From an uncultured Treponema sp. (GTDB lineage: Bacteria; Spirochaetota; Spirochaetia; Treponematales; Treponemataceae), in the NCBI GenBank assembly GCA_949299755.1, contig CASGBA010000004.1:62001-126000 (forward strand): a DNA stretch of 64,000 nucleotides, in the 5' to 3' direction. Positions 9,140 to 17,117 of this stretch are shown here, piece by piece (within the stretch, counting starts at the first letter, position 1; each line of letters starts with the position of its first letter). A program made the position numbers and the translations under genes. The notes under the pieces were generated by a model. It made no database searches. It was not told the DNA's origin and worked only from the letters and a program-made list of their open reading frames with translations.

Positions 9140-9883
9140 CTATGCACCGAGCCCACCATCAATTCCCAGAACTTGTGCCGTTATGTATGAGGACATATCC
9201 GAAGCCAGAAAAACAGCACCATTCGCAATGTCAACAGGATTTCCCGCCCGTTTCAGGGGAATTCCTTTCAACCACTCATTACGGGCGTCCTCATTCACAG
9301 CCCTTGTCATGTCAGTATCAATGAAACCTGGGGCAATGGCATTAACACGGATTCCCCGCCCCCCGACTTCTTTCGCAAGGCTTTTTGTCAACCCAATCAA
9401 TCCGGCTTTACTTGCGGCATAATTAACCTGTCCTGCCTGGCCATGGAGACCCACAACACTCGACATATTTATTATTGAACCGCTTCTTTTTTTCACCATG
9501 TCCGAAGAGACGATTTGGGAAACAATAAAAGCGCTGGTTAAATTAACAGCAAGGACAGAATCCCAATCCTCCTTTTTCATCCTGAAAGAAAGGCCGTCCC
9601 TTGTGATACCGGCATTATTCACCAGAACATCAAAACCACCGGATTTTTCCAACGCATCTTTAATGACAGAAGAAAGCTCTTCCGCATTACCGGCATCGGC
9701 GCAAATTTCGTGGAAAGCCGAGCCTTTTTCGCCGGCAAATTTTTCAAGCTCTTCCCTGGCGGCAGAGGGTTTTGAGCAGAGCCCCCAAACTTCGGCTCCT
9801 TCCTCAAGAAAACGACATACAATTTCCTTTCCTATTCCTCTGGAAGAACCTGTAACAAGCGCTTTTTTTCCTTTCAGCAACAT
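9140..9883 (-). CDS. fabG: 3-oxoacyl-ACP reductase
   Basis: Short-chain dehydrogenase of 247 residues that reduces 3-oxoacyl-ACP with NADPH. Features: nucleotide-binding TGSSRGIG (11-18), NNAG (89-92), catalytic Ser about 141-142, Y155 and K159 in the YAASK motif, and the C-terminal VLGIDGG. GGAGG lies 5 nt before the ATG. Its place between fabD and fabF in the operon supports FabG over the many look-alike SDRs. The gap to fabD (50 bp) holds no gene. Confidence 0.95.
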   Translation of the reverse strand: MLLKGKKALVTGSSRGIGKEIVCRFLEEGAEVWGLCSKPSAAREELEKFAGEKGSAFHEICADAGNAEELSSVIKDALEKSGGFDVLVNNAGITRDGLSFRMKKEDWDSVLAVNLTSAFIVSQIVSSDMVKKRSGSIINMSSVVGLHGQAGQVNYAASKAGLIGLTKSLAKEVGGRGIRVNAIAPGFIDTDMTRAVNEDARNEWLKGIPLKRAGNPVDIANGAVFLASDMSSYITAQVLGIDGGLGA

Positions 9884-9933
9884 AAAATCCTCCGACCGGT
9901 TCCTTTAGCGGCAACCGTAAATTTACAACTGAA

Positions 9934-10890
9934 TTACAACTCAGAAATATTCTCAAAGGTGCAGCACGGAATCACAGGATGGTCTGCACCCAATTCTGTG
10001 TCTCTCCACAAACCACTTAAAACTTTTCCCGGGCCGGGCTCAATCAAAACCCAGTTGCTTCCCGAATCCGCGGAAATAATGTCCGCAAGTTCCTTTTCTT
10101 CACTTGTCCACAGAACACTTTGAATAAGGTGAAGGACAGCGAGTTTCTTTGCTTCCGCCCCGGAAGATATTTTTTTGCCGCTCACATTGGAGAAAAGGAG
10201 AATGGAAGGATCCCTGAATTCAACAGGTTCTATGATTTTTTCAAATTCCTCCGCCGCTGCCTTCATCAACGGGGAATGGAAAGGCCCTGCAACCGCAAGC
10301 CTGACAAACCGCCTTGCCCCGGCTTCCTTGAATTTGCCTTCCGCCTCGTCAAGCCCGTCGGCTGTTCCTGAAATCACTGTCTGCTTTACGCTATTCATGT
10401 TCGCGGCATAAACCCCTTCGCAGGAGGAGCAAATTTCCACGACTTTTTCCGGCGGAAGCCCGATAACCGCAGCCATTCCGGGTGCCCTTCCGGCAGACCG
10501 CCGGGCGATGTCATCGCAAACCCGCTGCATGATTTCCCCGCGCTGTTTGACGACACGCACCGTGTCATCAAAAGAGAGAACCCCGCCGACGCAAAGGGCA
10601 GAAAACTCCCCAAGACTGAATCCGGCGCAAGCGGAAGGCTTTATCCCTTTTTCTTCCAGAGCCGCGATTACGGAAAGGGAGGCGGCTGTTATAGCCAGCT
10701 GGCTGCGGTCACTGCGGGCAAGGATTTCCGCGGATGAATCCCGGAGCAGTGCCAGGATGTCTTCCCCAGCCGCTTCGGAAATGGAATCAATGCATTTCTT
10801 TGAGGCGACGGAAGCTTCATATAAATCCACCGCCATACCCTGAAATTGTGAACCCTGTCCGGGGAACAAGAAAGCATACTTTGTTACCAT
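9934..10890 (-). CDS. fabD: Malonyl-CoA:ACP transacylase
   Basis: 318 residues. It loads malonate from malonyl-CoA onto ACP. The N-terminal FLFPGQGSQFQGM and the nucleophile elbow with S92 (GFSLGEFSAL) identify FabD; most family members have GHSLGE, so residue 91 is Phe rather than His, a change also known in other FabD-like proteins. The second catalytic residue is the His in VAGPFHSPLM near 204. The start overlaps the fabH stop by 7 bp, and a GGAGGGGG stretch lies upstream. No acpP gene accompanies it. Confidence 0.94.
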   Translation of the reverse strand: MVTKYAFLFPGQGSQFQGMAVDLYEASVASKKCIDSISEAAGEDILALLRDSSAEILARSDRSQLAITAASLSVIAALEEKGIKPSACAGFSLGEFSALCVGGVLSFDDTVRVVKQRGEIMQRVCDDIARRSAGRAPGMAAVIGLPPEKVVEICSSCEGVYAANMNSVKQTVISGTADGLDEAEGKFKEAGARRFVRLAVAGPFHSPLMKAAAEEFEKIIEPVEFRDPSILLFSNVSGKKISSGAEAKKLAVLHLIQSVLWTSEEKELADIISADSGSNWVLIEPGPGKVLSGLWRDTELGADHPVIPCCTFENISEL

Positions 10891-11837
10891 ATGATGACAC
10901 CCCCTCCGTTTGTAAGACCGGATCCGAATCCGGCAACAATAATCCGCATTCCTTTTTTCAAAGTTCCCTTTTCTTCCAAAGAGGCAAGGGTCATCGGAAT
11001 GGAGGCGGAAGAAGTGTTTCCGTATTCTTCCATGTTAAATATAAATTTTGAAATAGGAAATGACAGCCTTTTTGCCGCAGCGGAAATAATGCGGGAATTA
11101 GCCTGATGGCAGACTATCATATCAATATCATCCAGCGTGATTGATTCTTTTTCCATCAAAGTTTCTATTATACTGGCAATGGAGGCAACAGCGAAATTGT
11201 ACACCGCATGGCCGTCCATTTTTATGAGCCCGCCGTGCTCGATGTAAAGAGACCTGGCTCCGGTTCCGACCGCACCGAGAACCACGGTCTTTAAGCCCCT
11301 GTTTCCACAGTCAGCGCCGGTGGCGGCAGTGTTCTCAAGAACAGCTGAACCGGATCCATCGCCAAAAAGAACACAGGTGGATCTATCCGACCAGTCCGCA
11401 ACCCTGGAAAGAATTTCTGTACTGCACACAAGAGCGTATTTCCATCCCTGCCTCTCCAAAAGGGCGGCCGCAGTGTCCGCCGCATATACAAAGCCGGAGC
11501 AGGCAGCGGTCAAATCAAAACACGCCGCCTTGTCGGCCCCCAGAGCCGCCTGAAGCAGACAGGCATCAGAAGGACATCCGCTGTACGTAGGTGTAGTTGT
11601 GGTAAAAATTATTAAATCAAGCATACCGGCGTTTATTCCTGCCGCCGTCAATGCTTTTTCCGAAGAGGCTGCCCCCAGCGTTGTGTTTGTATCTTCTTTG
11701 GAAACTAAAAATCTGCTTCCTATTCCGGTATGAGAACGTATCCACTCATCGGAAGTTTGAAGACTTTCGGGTAAGTCATCATTTTTTACCTTATTTTCCG
11801 GAACACACATCCCGATTCCTTTTACAACAACCGCCAT
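10884..11837 (-). CDS. fabH: 3-oxoacyl-ACP synthase III
   Basis: Initiating condensing enzyme, joining acetyl-CoA (or another primer) to malonyl-ACP. Catalytic triad: C113 (DLTAACSGFVYA), H244 (HQANSRI) and N274 (EYGNTSSASIP). With the ATG at 11837, GGAG lies 5 nt upstream and the protein is 317 residues. An ATG at 11861 is in frame but has no ribosome site and lies close to the palindrome described separately. It is the first gene of the leftward fatty-acid operon, so its upstream region probably controls all twelve genes. Confidence 0.94.
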   Translation of the reverse strand: MAVVVKGIGMCVPENKVKNDDLPESLQTSDEWIRSHTGIGSRFLVSKEDTNTTLGAASSEKALTAAGINAGMLDLIIFTTTTPTYSGCPSDACLLQAALGADKAACFDLTAACSGFVYAADTAAALLERQGWKYALVCSTEILSRVADWSDRSTCVLFGDGSGSAVLENTAATGADCGNRGLKTVVLGAVGTGARSLYIEHGGLIKMDGHAVYNFAVASIASIIETLMEKESITLDDIDMIVCHQANSRIISAAAKRLSFPISKFIFNMEEYGNTSSASIPMTLASLEEKGTLKKGMRIIVAGFGSGLTNGGGVIIW

Positions 11838-11868
11838 AGCAACTCCATTAGTCACATCCATTACGACA

Positions 11869-11897
11869 GTTTGACAAAATTTATAATTTTGTCAAAC
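11869..11897 (-). promoter_or_regulatory. Perfect 13-bp inverted repeat, putative operator of the fatty-acid operon
   Basis: The arms GTTTGACAAAATT (11869-11881) and AATTTTGTCAAAC (11885-11897) match perfectly around a 3-nt spacer. The site lies 31 bp upstream of the fabH ATG. On the minus strand it is preceded by TTGACA (11935-11930) and TATAGA, but their 22-bp spacing is poor, and by a TATAAT farther up. TTTGAC/GTCAAA half sites are reminiscent of, not identical to, FabT-type operators. The regulator is unknown and is not adjacent. It could instead form an mRNA hairpin in the leader. Confidence 0.6.
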
Positions 11898-12062
11898 AGC
11901 TCTATACTCTGTATCTTTTTCCAGATAGTGTCAATACGAAGTCGATTATACATGAATTCCTGAGAAAAAAACAGATTAAAATTATTCCGTAAAGGGAAAC
12001 CGCCATATTTTTAAAACCATAAAAAACTTCATGAAATATTAAAAGTACCGATGCCTCAAATA
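11898..12062. other. Intergenic region between the fatty-acid operon and metY
   Basis: AT-rich spacer with no credible gene. On the minus strand it holds possible promoter elements for the fabH operon, including a TATAAT in the stretch catgTATAATcg, but none with a convincing -35 at standard spacing. The only further structure I see is the metY terminator at its far end. Confidence 0.5.
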
Positions 12063-12090
12063 AAAACCCGGGCTTAAAGCTCCGGGTTTT
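12063..12090 (-). terminator. Intrinsic terminator of the metY-like gene
   Basis: Arms AAAACCCGG (12063-12071) and CCGGGTTTT (12082-12090) with an AT-rich loop, followed on the minus strand by a T-rich run (TTTTTATTTG). It starts 5 bp after the stop of the leftward metY-like gene. Confidence 0.8.
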
Positions 12091-12095
12091 CAAAA

Positions 12096-13373
12096 CTAAA
12101 CCGCTGCAAGGGCTTGCTCAATATCGGCTATAATATCATCCACATGCTCGAGCCCGCAACTGAAGCGAACCATTCCTCCGTCAATCCCCGCCACCACAAG
12201 CTGGGCATCGGTAAGCTGCCGGTGGGTTGCGCTTGCAGGATGAAGAACACAGGTTCTTATATCAGCCACATGAACCTCGTTGGAAGCCAGTTTCAAGGCA
12301 TCAGTGAATTTCATGGCCTTTTCCCTGCCACCTTTTATGGAAATGCAGACAACACCACTTGTTCCTTCCGGCAAATATTTATCCGCCAGTTTTTTATATT
12401 TATCGCCAGGCAAAGCAGGATAATTAACCGCCGCAATTTTATCAGATTTTAAGAAATATTCGGCGACTTTAAGTCCGTTCTCACAATAGCGTTTCATCCT
12501 TACAGGAAGGGTTTCCAATCCCAAATTCAGCAAAAAGGCGGAATGGGCGGCGGGATAACAGCCGAAATCACGCATAAGCTGCATCCTGGCTTTTATGATG
12601 AAGGCAGCTTTCCCAAAGGTTTCCACGTACTTTATCCCATGATAACTTTCATCCGGTTCGATAAAATCCCCAAAGGCACCGGTTTGTTTATAAGCCGCGG
12701 CCCAGTCAAAATTTCCGGAATCTATGATTACACCTCCGGTTTGAAGTGCATGTCCATCCAGATATTTTGAGGTTGAATGAACAACAATATCCGCTCCCCA
12801 AGAGAAGGGACGACATAAATACGGGGTCGCAAAAGTATTATCGATAATAAAGGGAACATGATGATTGTGGGCGATACGGGCCAGTTTTTCAATATCGCAG
12901 ACATTTAATGAAGGATTTGTCAGTGTTTCCCCAAAAACCGCCTTTGTGTTTTTTTTGAACACAGCGTTTATTTCTTCTTCGGAACTGTCTCCGTCAATCC
13001 AAATACATTCAATTCCGAACCGTTTTAACGTGACGGAGAACAAATTAATGGTGCCACCGTAAAGGGAATTCATAGCGACAAAACTATCCCCGGCAGAACA
13101 AAGATTCAAAATGGAAAGCAGGGAGGCTGCCTGGCCGCTACTGGTAAGCATTGCTCCGACACCGCCTTCCAGAGCCGCAAGCTTTTTTTCCACAGCATCG
13201 CAGGTCGGATTGGCGAAACGCGAATACATATATTCCGTGGGCATATTGAAAAGATCCGCAATATGCTCAGTTGAATCAAACCTGTATGTTGTACTTTGAA
13301 CAATCGGCATTACTCCGGGACCACCGTTTTCCGGTTTATAACCCTCATGTAAACATTGTGTCTCTATTTTCAT
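12096..13373 (-). CDS. metY: O-acetylhomoserine sulfhydrylase (Cys/Met metabolism PLP enzyme)
   Basis: 425 residues of the Cys/Met-metabolism PLP family. Family features: SRFANPTCDAVEKKLAALEG, the PLP-contacting SSGQAA segment, the IIDNTFATPYL segment and the Schiff-base lysine K203 in VVHSTSKYLDGH. Length and the RPFSWGADIVVHS block match O-acetylhomoserine (homocysteine synthase) enzymes better than methionine gamma-lyase, which is about 400 residues. The reaction would be O-acetylhomoserine plus sulfide giving homocysteine; a lyase side activity cannot be excluded. GGAGG lies 5 nt before the ATG. It is monocistronic, with its own terminator. Confidence 0.85.
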   Translation of the reverse strand: MKIETQCLHEGYKPENGGPGVMPIVQSTTYRFDSTEHIADLFNMPTEYMYSRFANPTCDAVEKKLAALEGGVGAMLTSSGQAASLLSILNLCSAGDSFVAMNSLYGGTINLFSVTLKRFGIECIWIDGDSSEEEINAVFKKNTKAVFGETLTNPSLNVCDIEKLARIAHNHHVPFIIDNTFATPYLCRPFSWGADIVVHSTSKYLDGHALQTGGVIIDSGNFDWAAAYKQTGAFGDFIEPDESYHGIKYVETFGKAAFIIKARMQLMRDFGCYPAAHSAFLLNLGLETLPVRMKRYCENGLKVAEYFLKSDKIAAVNYPALPGDKYKKLADKYLPEGTSGVVCISIKGGREKAMKFTDALKLASNEVHVADIRTCVLHPASATHRQLTDAQLVVAGIDGGMVRFSCGLEHVDDIIADIEQALAAV

Positions 13374-13448
13374 GACAACCTCCAGACAGCAGTATATATT
13401 CCATCGAAATTTGAAACAAGTATAACAACCAAATTAAAAAAATTCCTG

Positions 13449-13477
13449 TTGCCCGAGCACTTGAAAGCAGGTATACT
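13449..13477 (+). promoter_or_regulatory. Sigma-70 promoter of the DtxR-like gene, apparently leaderless
   Basis: TTGCCC (13449-13454), a 17-bp spacer and TATACT (13472-13477). The ATG at 13484 follows after exactly 6 nt and has no Shine-Dalgarno, so transcription should begin at or next to the start codon. Confidence 0.6.
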
Positions 13478-13483
13478 TTATAC

Positions 13484-13933
13484 ATGACACAAAAAATGAC
13501 AGCCTCGAAAGAAGACTATCTTGAAGCTATCCTCGATTACGAAAATGGAGAAGGTAAAACCCGATCAATAGATATTGCAAGAGCCTTGAATGTATCCCGG
13601 CCGAGCGTAAACAAAAGTCTTTCAGTCCTTAAAGAAAGCGGGCTTGTGGAACACGAACGGTACGGAGAAATAAGTCTGACAAAAGAAGGCAGGGCTCTGG
13701 CAAAATACGTAAGAGAGCTACATGATACCCTCAAACTTTTCCTGACAGATGTTCTTAAAATTCCCGCTGAAATTGCGGAAACAGATGCCTGCCGGATGGA
13801 GCATGCCATAAGTAAAACCACAGCCGACAGTCTTAAAAAATACCTCCAGAAAATTCTGCCTAAAAAAACAGCCCCGGCCGGAGGAATTAAATCCGCCCCG
13901 TTAAAACACGCCAAAGGCAGGGGTACGGAATAG
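13484..13933 (+). CDS. DtxR/MntR/TroR-family metal-dependent transcriptional regulator
   Basis: 149 residues. The N-terminal winged helix-turn-helix is typical of iron-dependent repressors: SKEDYLEAILDYE, RSIDIARALNVSRPSVNKSLSVLKESGLV, then ERYGEISLTKEGRALA. A dimerisation helix region follows (about 75-125), with candidate metal ligands including C and E in DACRMEHAIS. The C-terminal 20 residues are basic and low in complexity; no SH3-like domain is present, so it is of the short MntR type. No metal transporter adjoins it, so the target and the metal (Mn, Fe or Zn) are unknown. Its start codon lies 6 nt after a -10 box with no ribosome site. Confidence 0.85.
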   Translation: MTQKMTASKEDYLEAILDYENGEGKTRSIDIARALNVSRPSVNKSLSVLKESGLVEHERYGEISLTKEGRALAKYVRELHDTLKLFLTDVLKIPAEIAETDACRMEHAISKTTADSLKKYLQKILPKKTAPAGGIKSAPLKHAKGRGTE

Positions 13934-13948
13934 CCGGACTCTCGGAAT

Positions 13949-14890
13949 TCAAGAAATCTGCCATTTTCCGTCTGTCTGGGACATACGGGAAGCGGGAATT
14001 TCCAAAATCCGGTCATCATCGCCTATCAGCCGGATTCTTTCGGTAAGGAGATTTACCTCCGTCACACGGAAATTACATCCGTCATAAAAAACACGGACAT
14101 TCTCTGAAGGCATCTTTTTCCTGGATTCAATGTACCATTCATATTCGTAAGCCAAACAGCAGAGAAGGCGGCCGCACTGTCCTGAGATTTTAAGGGAATT
14201 GAGGGATAAATTCTGGTCTTTCGCCATCCTTATCGATACAGGTCTTAACCTGTCCGTGACAGCATGGCAACAATAGGGTCTGCCACAAACACCAAGCCCC
14301 CCGGTAATCCTGGATTCATCCCGGACACCTATTTGCCGCAGCTCAATTCTTTTTTTGAAAATAGCCACCAAATCCTTCACAAGGTTCCGGAAATCCACCC
14401 GGTTTTCCGCACTGAAGAAAAAAAGGATTTTCGGTTCTTCCAACAAAAAATGTGCGGTGATAGGTTTCATTTCAAGATGGTGTACGGCAATTTTTTCCAC
14501 GAAAACCTTAAAAGCTTTTTCCGCCTCTTTCCGGAAACCTTCGGCTTTTTTTAAATCCTGGACATTGGCACATCGCTCAACAACAAGCACGTCTTCCGGC
14601 TTTATTCTCATTGGAGAACGTACTTTTCCCAAAACAAGGGCTAAATCTTTCCCATACCGGGTGGGAACAAGCACATAGGTATTTTTTTCCAGCTCCCCTC
14701 CTTCGTATGAGGCGTACAAGCTTTCATTTGAATATTCCAGTTTAAGATGGTACAGGGGTTCAGGAAAAACAAAGTCACCCTCTACAAAAGTTTCTTCCGT
14801 CTGGGGATCCTCAAGCTGGTTAAGCTCTTCGGGAGAAATCGCTTCATCGGAATAAGTGCTGTCTATATAAATATTACCATCGGAATCCAT
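13949..14890 (-). CDS. PSP1-domain protein, YaaT-like
   Basis: About 313 residues. After an acidic N-terminus the PSP1 core runs from about 90 to 270, with the cysteine-rich signature GGLGVCGRPYCC and SGQCGRLLCCLAYE. B. subtilis YaaT (RicT), with this domain, acts with RicA and RicF in RNA maturation and development; whether that holds in spirochaetes is unknown. The ATG at 14890 is favoured, since GGAGG lies 5 nt before it; an in-frame TTG at 14902 overlaps that site. It follows the YaaR gene by about 30 bp; yaaR and yaaT are also neighbours in B. subtilis, so the pairing is old. Confidence 0.9.
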   Translation of the reverse strand: MDSDGNIYIDSTYSDEAISPEELNQLEDPQTEETFVEGDFVFPEPLYHLKLEYSNESLYASYEGGELEKNTYVLVPTRYGKDLALVLGKVRSPMRIKPEDVLVVERCANVQDLKKAEGFRKEAEKAFKVFVEKIAVHHLEMKPITAHFLLEEPKILFFFSAENRVDFRNLVKDLVAIFKKRIELRQIGVRDESRITGGLGVCGRPYCCHAVTDRLRPVSIRMAKDQNLSLNSLKISGQCGRLLCCLAYEYEWYIESRKKMPSENVRVFYDGCNFRVTEVNLLTERIRLIGDDDRILEIPASRMSQTDGKWQIS

Positions 14891-14920
14891 CATTTCCTCC
14901 AAATATTTCCATATTATGAA

Positions 14921-15475
14921 TTACGAAATTAAATCCACCAGCAAACCGTTTATTTCTTCAATTTTTGCAAGAATTGAAAGCTGATCTTTTTGGTTTGCCA
15001 TTATACCGGCGGCCAGTTTTTCAAGCTTTTGGTTTATAACCTGAATTTGGGTATATTGTTTTTGCTTGATTTCCAGTCCACGCCTTATTTTAATTCCGTC
15101 TGAATTTTCCACATCAAAAGATTTTGAAACAACAAATTTTATGAAATTTCTGACCGACTCCTTGTACCGGATTATATTATCCGGCACAGGTTTTTCCTTT
15201 AAGGCATCCCCCGCTTCAGTAACATTGTCCAGCAAAACCGAAAGAATTTTATCCTCCGGCAAATTCCTTATTTCCTCAGGAAGTTCCAACAACGAAGATT
15301 CTTTTAATGCATCCGATTCCTGCTGTTTTTCAAGGAGTTTTTCAAACCTCAGGCTTTTTTTTCTTTCGGTTTTGTCGAGTTTACCCGCCCCGGTTCCAGC
15401 CTGTCTGGCCGCTGTTTGGGCCGCGATTGAAGCAAAATAAGAAGAACTTGTATCTATTTGCCCCGGAGAAGCCAT
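14921..15475 (-). CDS. YaaR-family (DUF327) protein
   Basis: 184 mostly helical residues, soluble, without a signal peptide. The C-terminal half, including YKESVRNFIKFVVSKSF, RRGLEIKQKQYTQIQVINQKLEKLAAGI and ILAKIEEINGLLVDLIS, is the DUF327/YaaR pattern. Function is not established. It lies between bactofilin (5 bp gap) and the PSP1 gene in a leftward operon. The N-terminal 40 residues are low in complexity and rich in Ala and Gly. Family call is fairly secure; biochemical role unknown. Confidence 0.8.
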   Translation of the reverse strand: MASPGQIDTSSSYFASIAAQTAARQAGTGAGKLDKTERKKSLRFEKLLEKQQESDALKESSLLELPEEIRNLPEDKILSVLLDNVTEAGDALKEKPVPDNIIRYKESVRNFIKFVVSKSFDVENSDGIKIRRGLEIKQKQYTQIQVINQKLEKLAAGIMANQKDQLSILAKIEEINGLLVDLIS

Positions 15476-15480
15476 GGGAT

Positions 15481-15912
15481 TCAGGACTCCCTGTTTCCAG
15501 AAGCAGAATACCGTGAATTCGCCAGCGCCTTTTTATTGCTGTATTTTAAATAGGCGGCATCAAAACGTTCCTGGTCATCCACGGCAAAACAATAACCGTG
15601 AAGCAAAACAGACTCCGACACGGAAAGGCGTTTCGTTAAGACGGAACCGATAACCATCCCGGAGGATAAAATGACAATGCCTTCCGGAGCTACAACATCC
15701 CCTTCGACAACGCCTCCCACCGTCACAATCTGTCCCTGAACATCACCCCGGATTCTTGCATTTTCACCGATAATAATCCGCCCGGATGCTTGCAAATCTC
15801 CATCGATGTCACCGTCCACCCGGACAAACCCGGCAACTTTCATTTCCCCGCGTATAAAAGTACCAGGCCCGATTAATGTGTTTATAGAAATGTCTTTTAT
15901 CGAAGAAGCCAT
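15481..15912 (-). CDS. Bactofilin (polymer-forming cytoskeletal protein)
   Basis: 143 residues with the beta-helical bactofilin core: TLIGPGTFIRGEMKVAGFVRVDGDIDG, then SGRIIIGENARIRGDVQGQIVTVGGVVEGDV. Flanking tails are short, as in the family. Bactofilins polymerise without nucleotide on the inner membrane and commonly guide cell-wall hydrolases. The M23 peptidase gene directly upstream (9 bp) is the expected partner. A TAGAAT lies exactly 6 nt before the ATG and no Shine-Dalgarno is seen, so an internal leaderless start is possible, but the -35 region is poor and translation may be coupled to the upstream gene. Confidence 0.92.
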   Translation of the reverse strand: MASSIKDISINTLIGPGTFIRGEMKVAGFVRVDGDIDGDLQASGRIIIGENARIRGDVQGQIVTVGGVVEGDVVAPEGIVILSSGMVIGSVLTKRLSVSESVLLHGYCFAVDDQERFDAAYLKYSNKKALANSRYSASGNRES

Positions 15913-15921
15913 AATCTGATT

Positions 15922-16944
15922 CTATTTCTTGTTCGTCACTTTAATATTCAGATATTTTATCGGGTCAACGACTTCTGAACCAAGGTGTATTTCATAATGA
16001 AGGTGAGGCCCTGTGGAAACACCTGTATTTCCAATATATCCGATTACCTGTCCCTGTTCCACATGTTCTCCCCTCTTTACCTTGTGGGAAAGAAGATGTG
16101 CATAACGGGTATAAAAACCATGTTTATGTTTAATGATAATGTAATTACCGAAACCAGGATCGTAATCAACCATGACAACCTGTCCGTCAGCGGTGGCAAG
16201 AACCGGATCCCCGGAACGGTAAGTGGAAAGATCTATACCCTTGTGGATATACCACCTTTTTGAAAATGCGTGTTTGTTTTGTCCAAACATTTGAGAAATA
16301 TGACCGATACCACCTTGGATAGGCCACAAACTGGGAATATCAGAAAAAAGTGCGTCCCGGGAATTAAGTAATTTTCCTATTTCCTCCACGGACTGCACAG
16401 AATTATCCAAAAAGTCTGAAATCTGCTTTAAATCAGAAACTTCAGGGATAACACCCTGTTCCGTTTCCCTCACATTGAAAAGAGAAGAAAGGTCTCCCGC
16501 CCGGGAAAGGGATTCATCGGAGGCGGTATTGATACCCACCAAAGACAAAGTATCAGAAAAACTGGCTTGAAAATTACGGGCGGCATTCAAAAGAGAGCCT
16601 GTTTCATCTTTAAGACGATCAAGGCTTGCCCGTGTTTCCGTTATTTCCCGTTCAAGATCCGCAAGGGTTGTTTCCGAAATGATTATCCGCCTGGAATAAA
16701 GGAAAAATGCGGAAAAAACCCCTAAAAGAACCACAACAAAAAGGACAAGGGAAAAAACAGACGCCTGGAAATTTATAACTTTTTTCTGTGAATGGGGCAC
16801 CAGCATTATTGTTACTTTATGCCTTGCTCCTTCCACAATCCCTTTGAAAAATCCGGCGATAGCGGAAAAAATTTTCTTAAAAAAACGGCCCACTGCACGG
16901 ACCATATTATTTTCGACTCGTTTATAGCCTCTAGTTCTTGCCAA
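15922..16944 (-). CDS. Membrane-anchored M23 metallopeptidase (LytM-type)
   Basis: 340 residues: a basic cytoplasmic N-terminus, one membrane helix (about 61-83), a periplasmic coiled-coil (about 90-118) and a C-terminal M23 domain (about 215-325). Zinc and catalytic ligands are intact: H234 and D238 in HKGIDLS, H314 and H316 in HLHYEIH, so it should be an active peptidoglycan endopeptidase. The start codon is TTG with GGAG 8 nt upstream. A good promoter precedes it. Its pairing with bactofilin matches the bactofilin-M23 couple that sets cell shape in other bacteria, including spirochaetes. Confidence 0.9.
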   Translation of the reverse strand: MARTRGYKRVENNMVRAVGRFFKKIFSAIAGFFKGIVEGARHKVTIMLVPHSQKKVINFQASVFSLVLFVVVLLGVFSAFFLYSRRIIISETTLADLEREITETRASLDRLKDETGSLLNAARNFQASFSDTLSLVGINTASDESLSRAGDLSSLFNVRETEQGVIPEVSDLKQISDFLDNSVQSVEEIGKLLNSRDALFSDIPSLWPIQGGIGHISQMFGQNKHAFSKRWYIHKGIDLSTYRSGDPVLATADGQVVMVDYDPGFGNYIIIKHKHGFYTRYAHLLSHKVKRGEHVEQGQVIGYIGNTGVSTGPHLHYEIHLGSEVVDPIKYLNIKVTNKK

Positions 16945-16981
16945 AACAAATTCTCCTGTATTTTACATCGGAAAGCAGTAT

Positions 16982-17011
16982 ATTCTATCATAAGAAGAAA
17001 CATACTGTCAA
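16982..17011 (-). promoter_or_regulatory. Sigma-70 promoter of the M23-bactofilin-yaaR-PSP1 operon
   Basis: On the minus strand TTGACA (17011-17006), an 18-bp spacer, then TAGAAT (16987-16982). It lies about 40 bp before the TTG start of the M23 gene. Confidence 0.75.
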
Positions 17012-17038
17012 ATGATACAGCCGACAAAGTTATTTTTG

Positions 17039-17067
17039 TTGACGGCGGAAATCCGCTGTGTTATATT
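17039..17067 (+). promoter_or_regulatory. Sigma-70 promoter of the tatD gene
   Basis: TTGACG (17039-17044), a 17-bp spacer and TATATT (17062-17067). The spacer contains a short inverted repeat, GCGGA-AA-TCCGC, which may be chance or a regulator site. It is divergent from the M23 operon promoter. Confidence 0.7.
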
Positions 17068-17117
17068 TACAGCAACACACAAAATTCGAAAGCAACCCTA
17101 ACTAAAGAGAGTAAGCC

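Noticed and set aside
9884-9933. A hidden acyl carrier protein gene in the fab cluster
   Set aside because: The 50-bp fabG-fabD gap and the other gaps in the cluster are too short, and no DSL motif is encoded.
11902-12093. A 63-codon leftward gene between fabH and metY
   Set aside because: It covers the metY terminator and possible promoter elements, has no ribosome site and no recognisable sequence.
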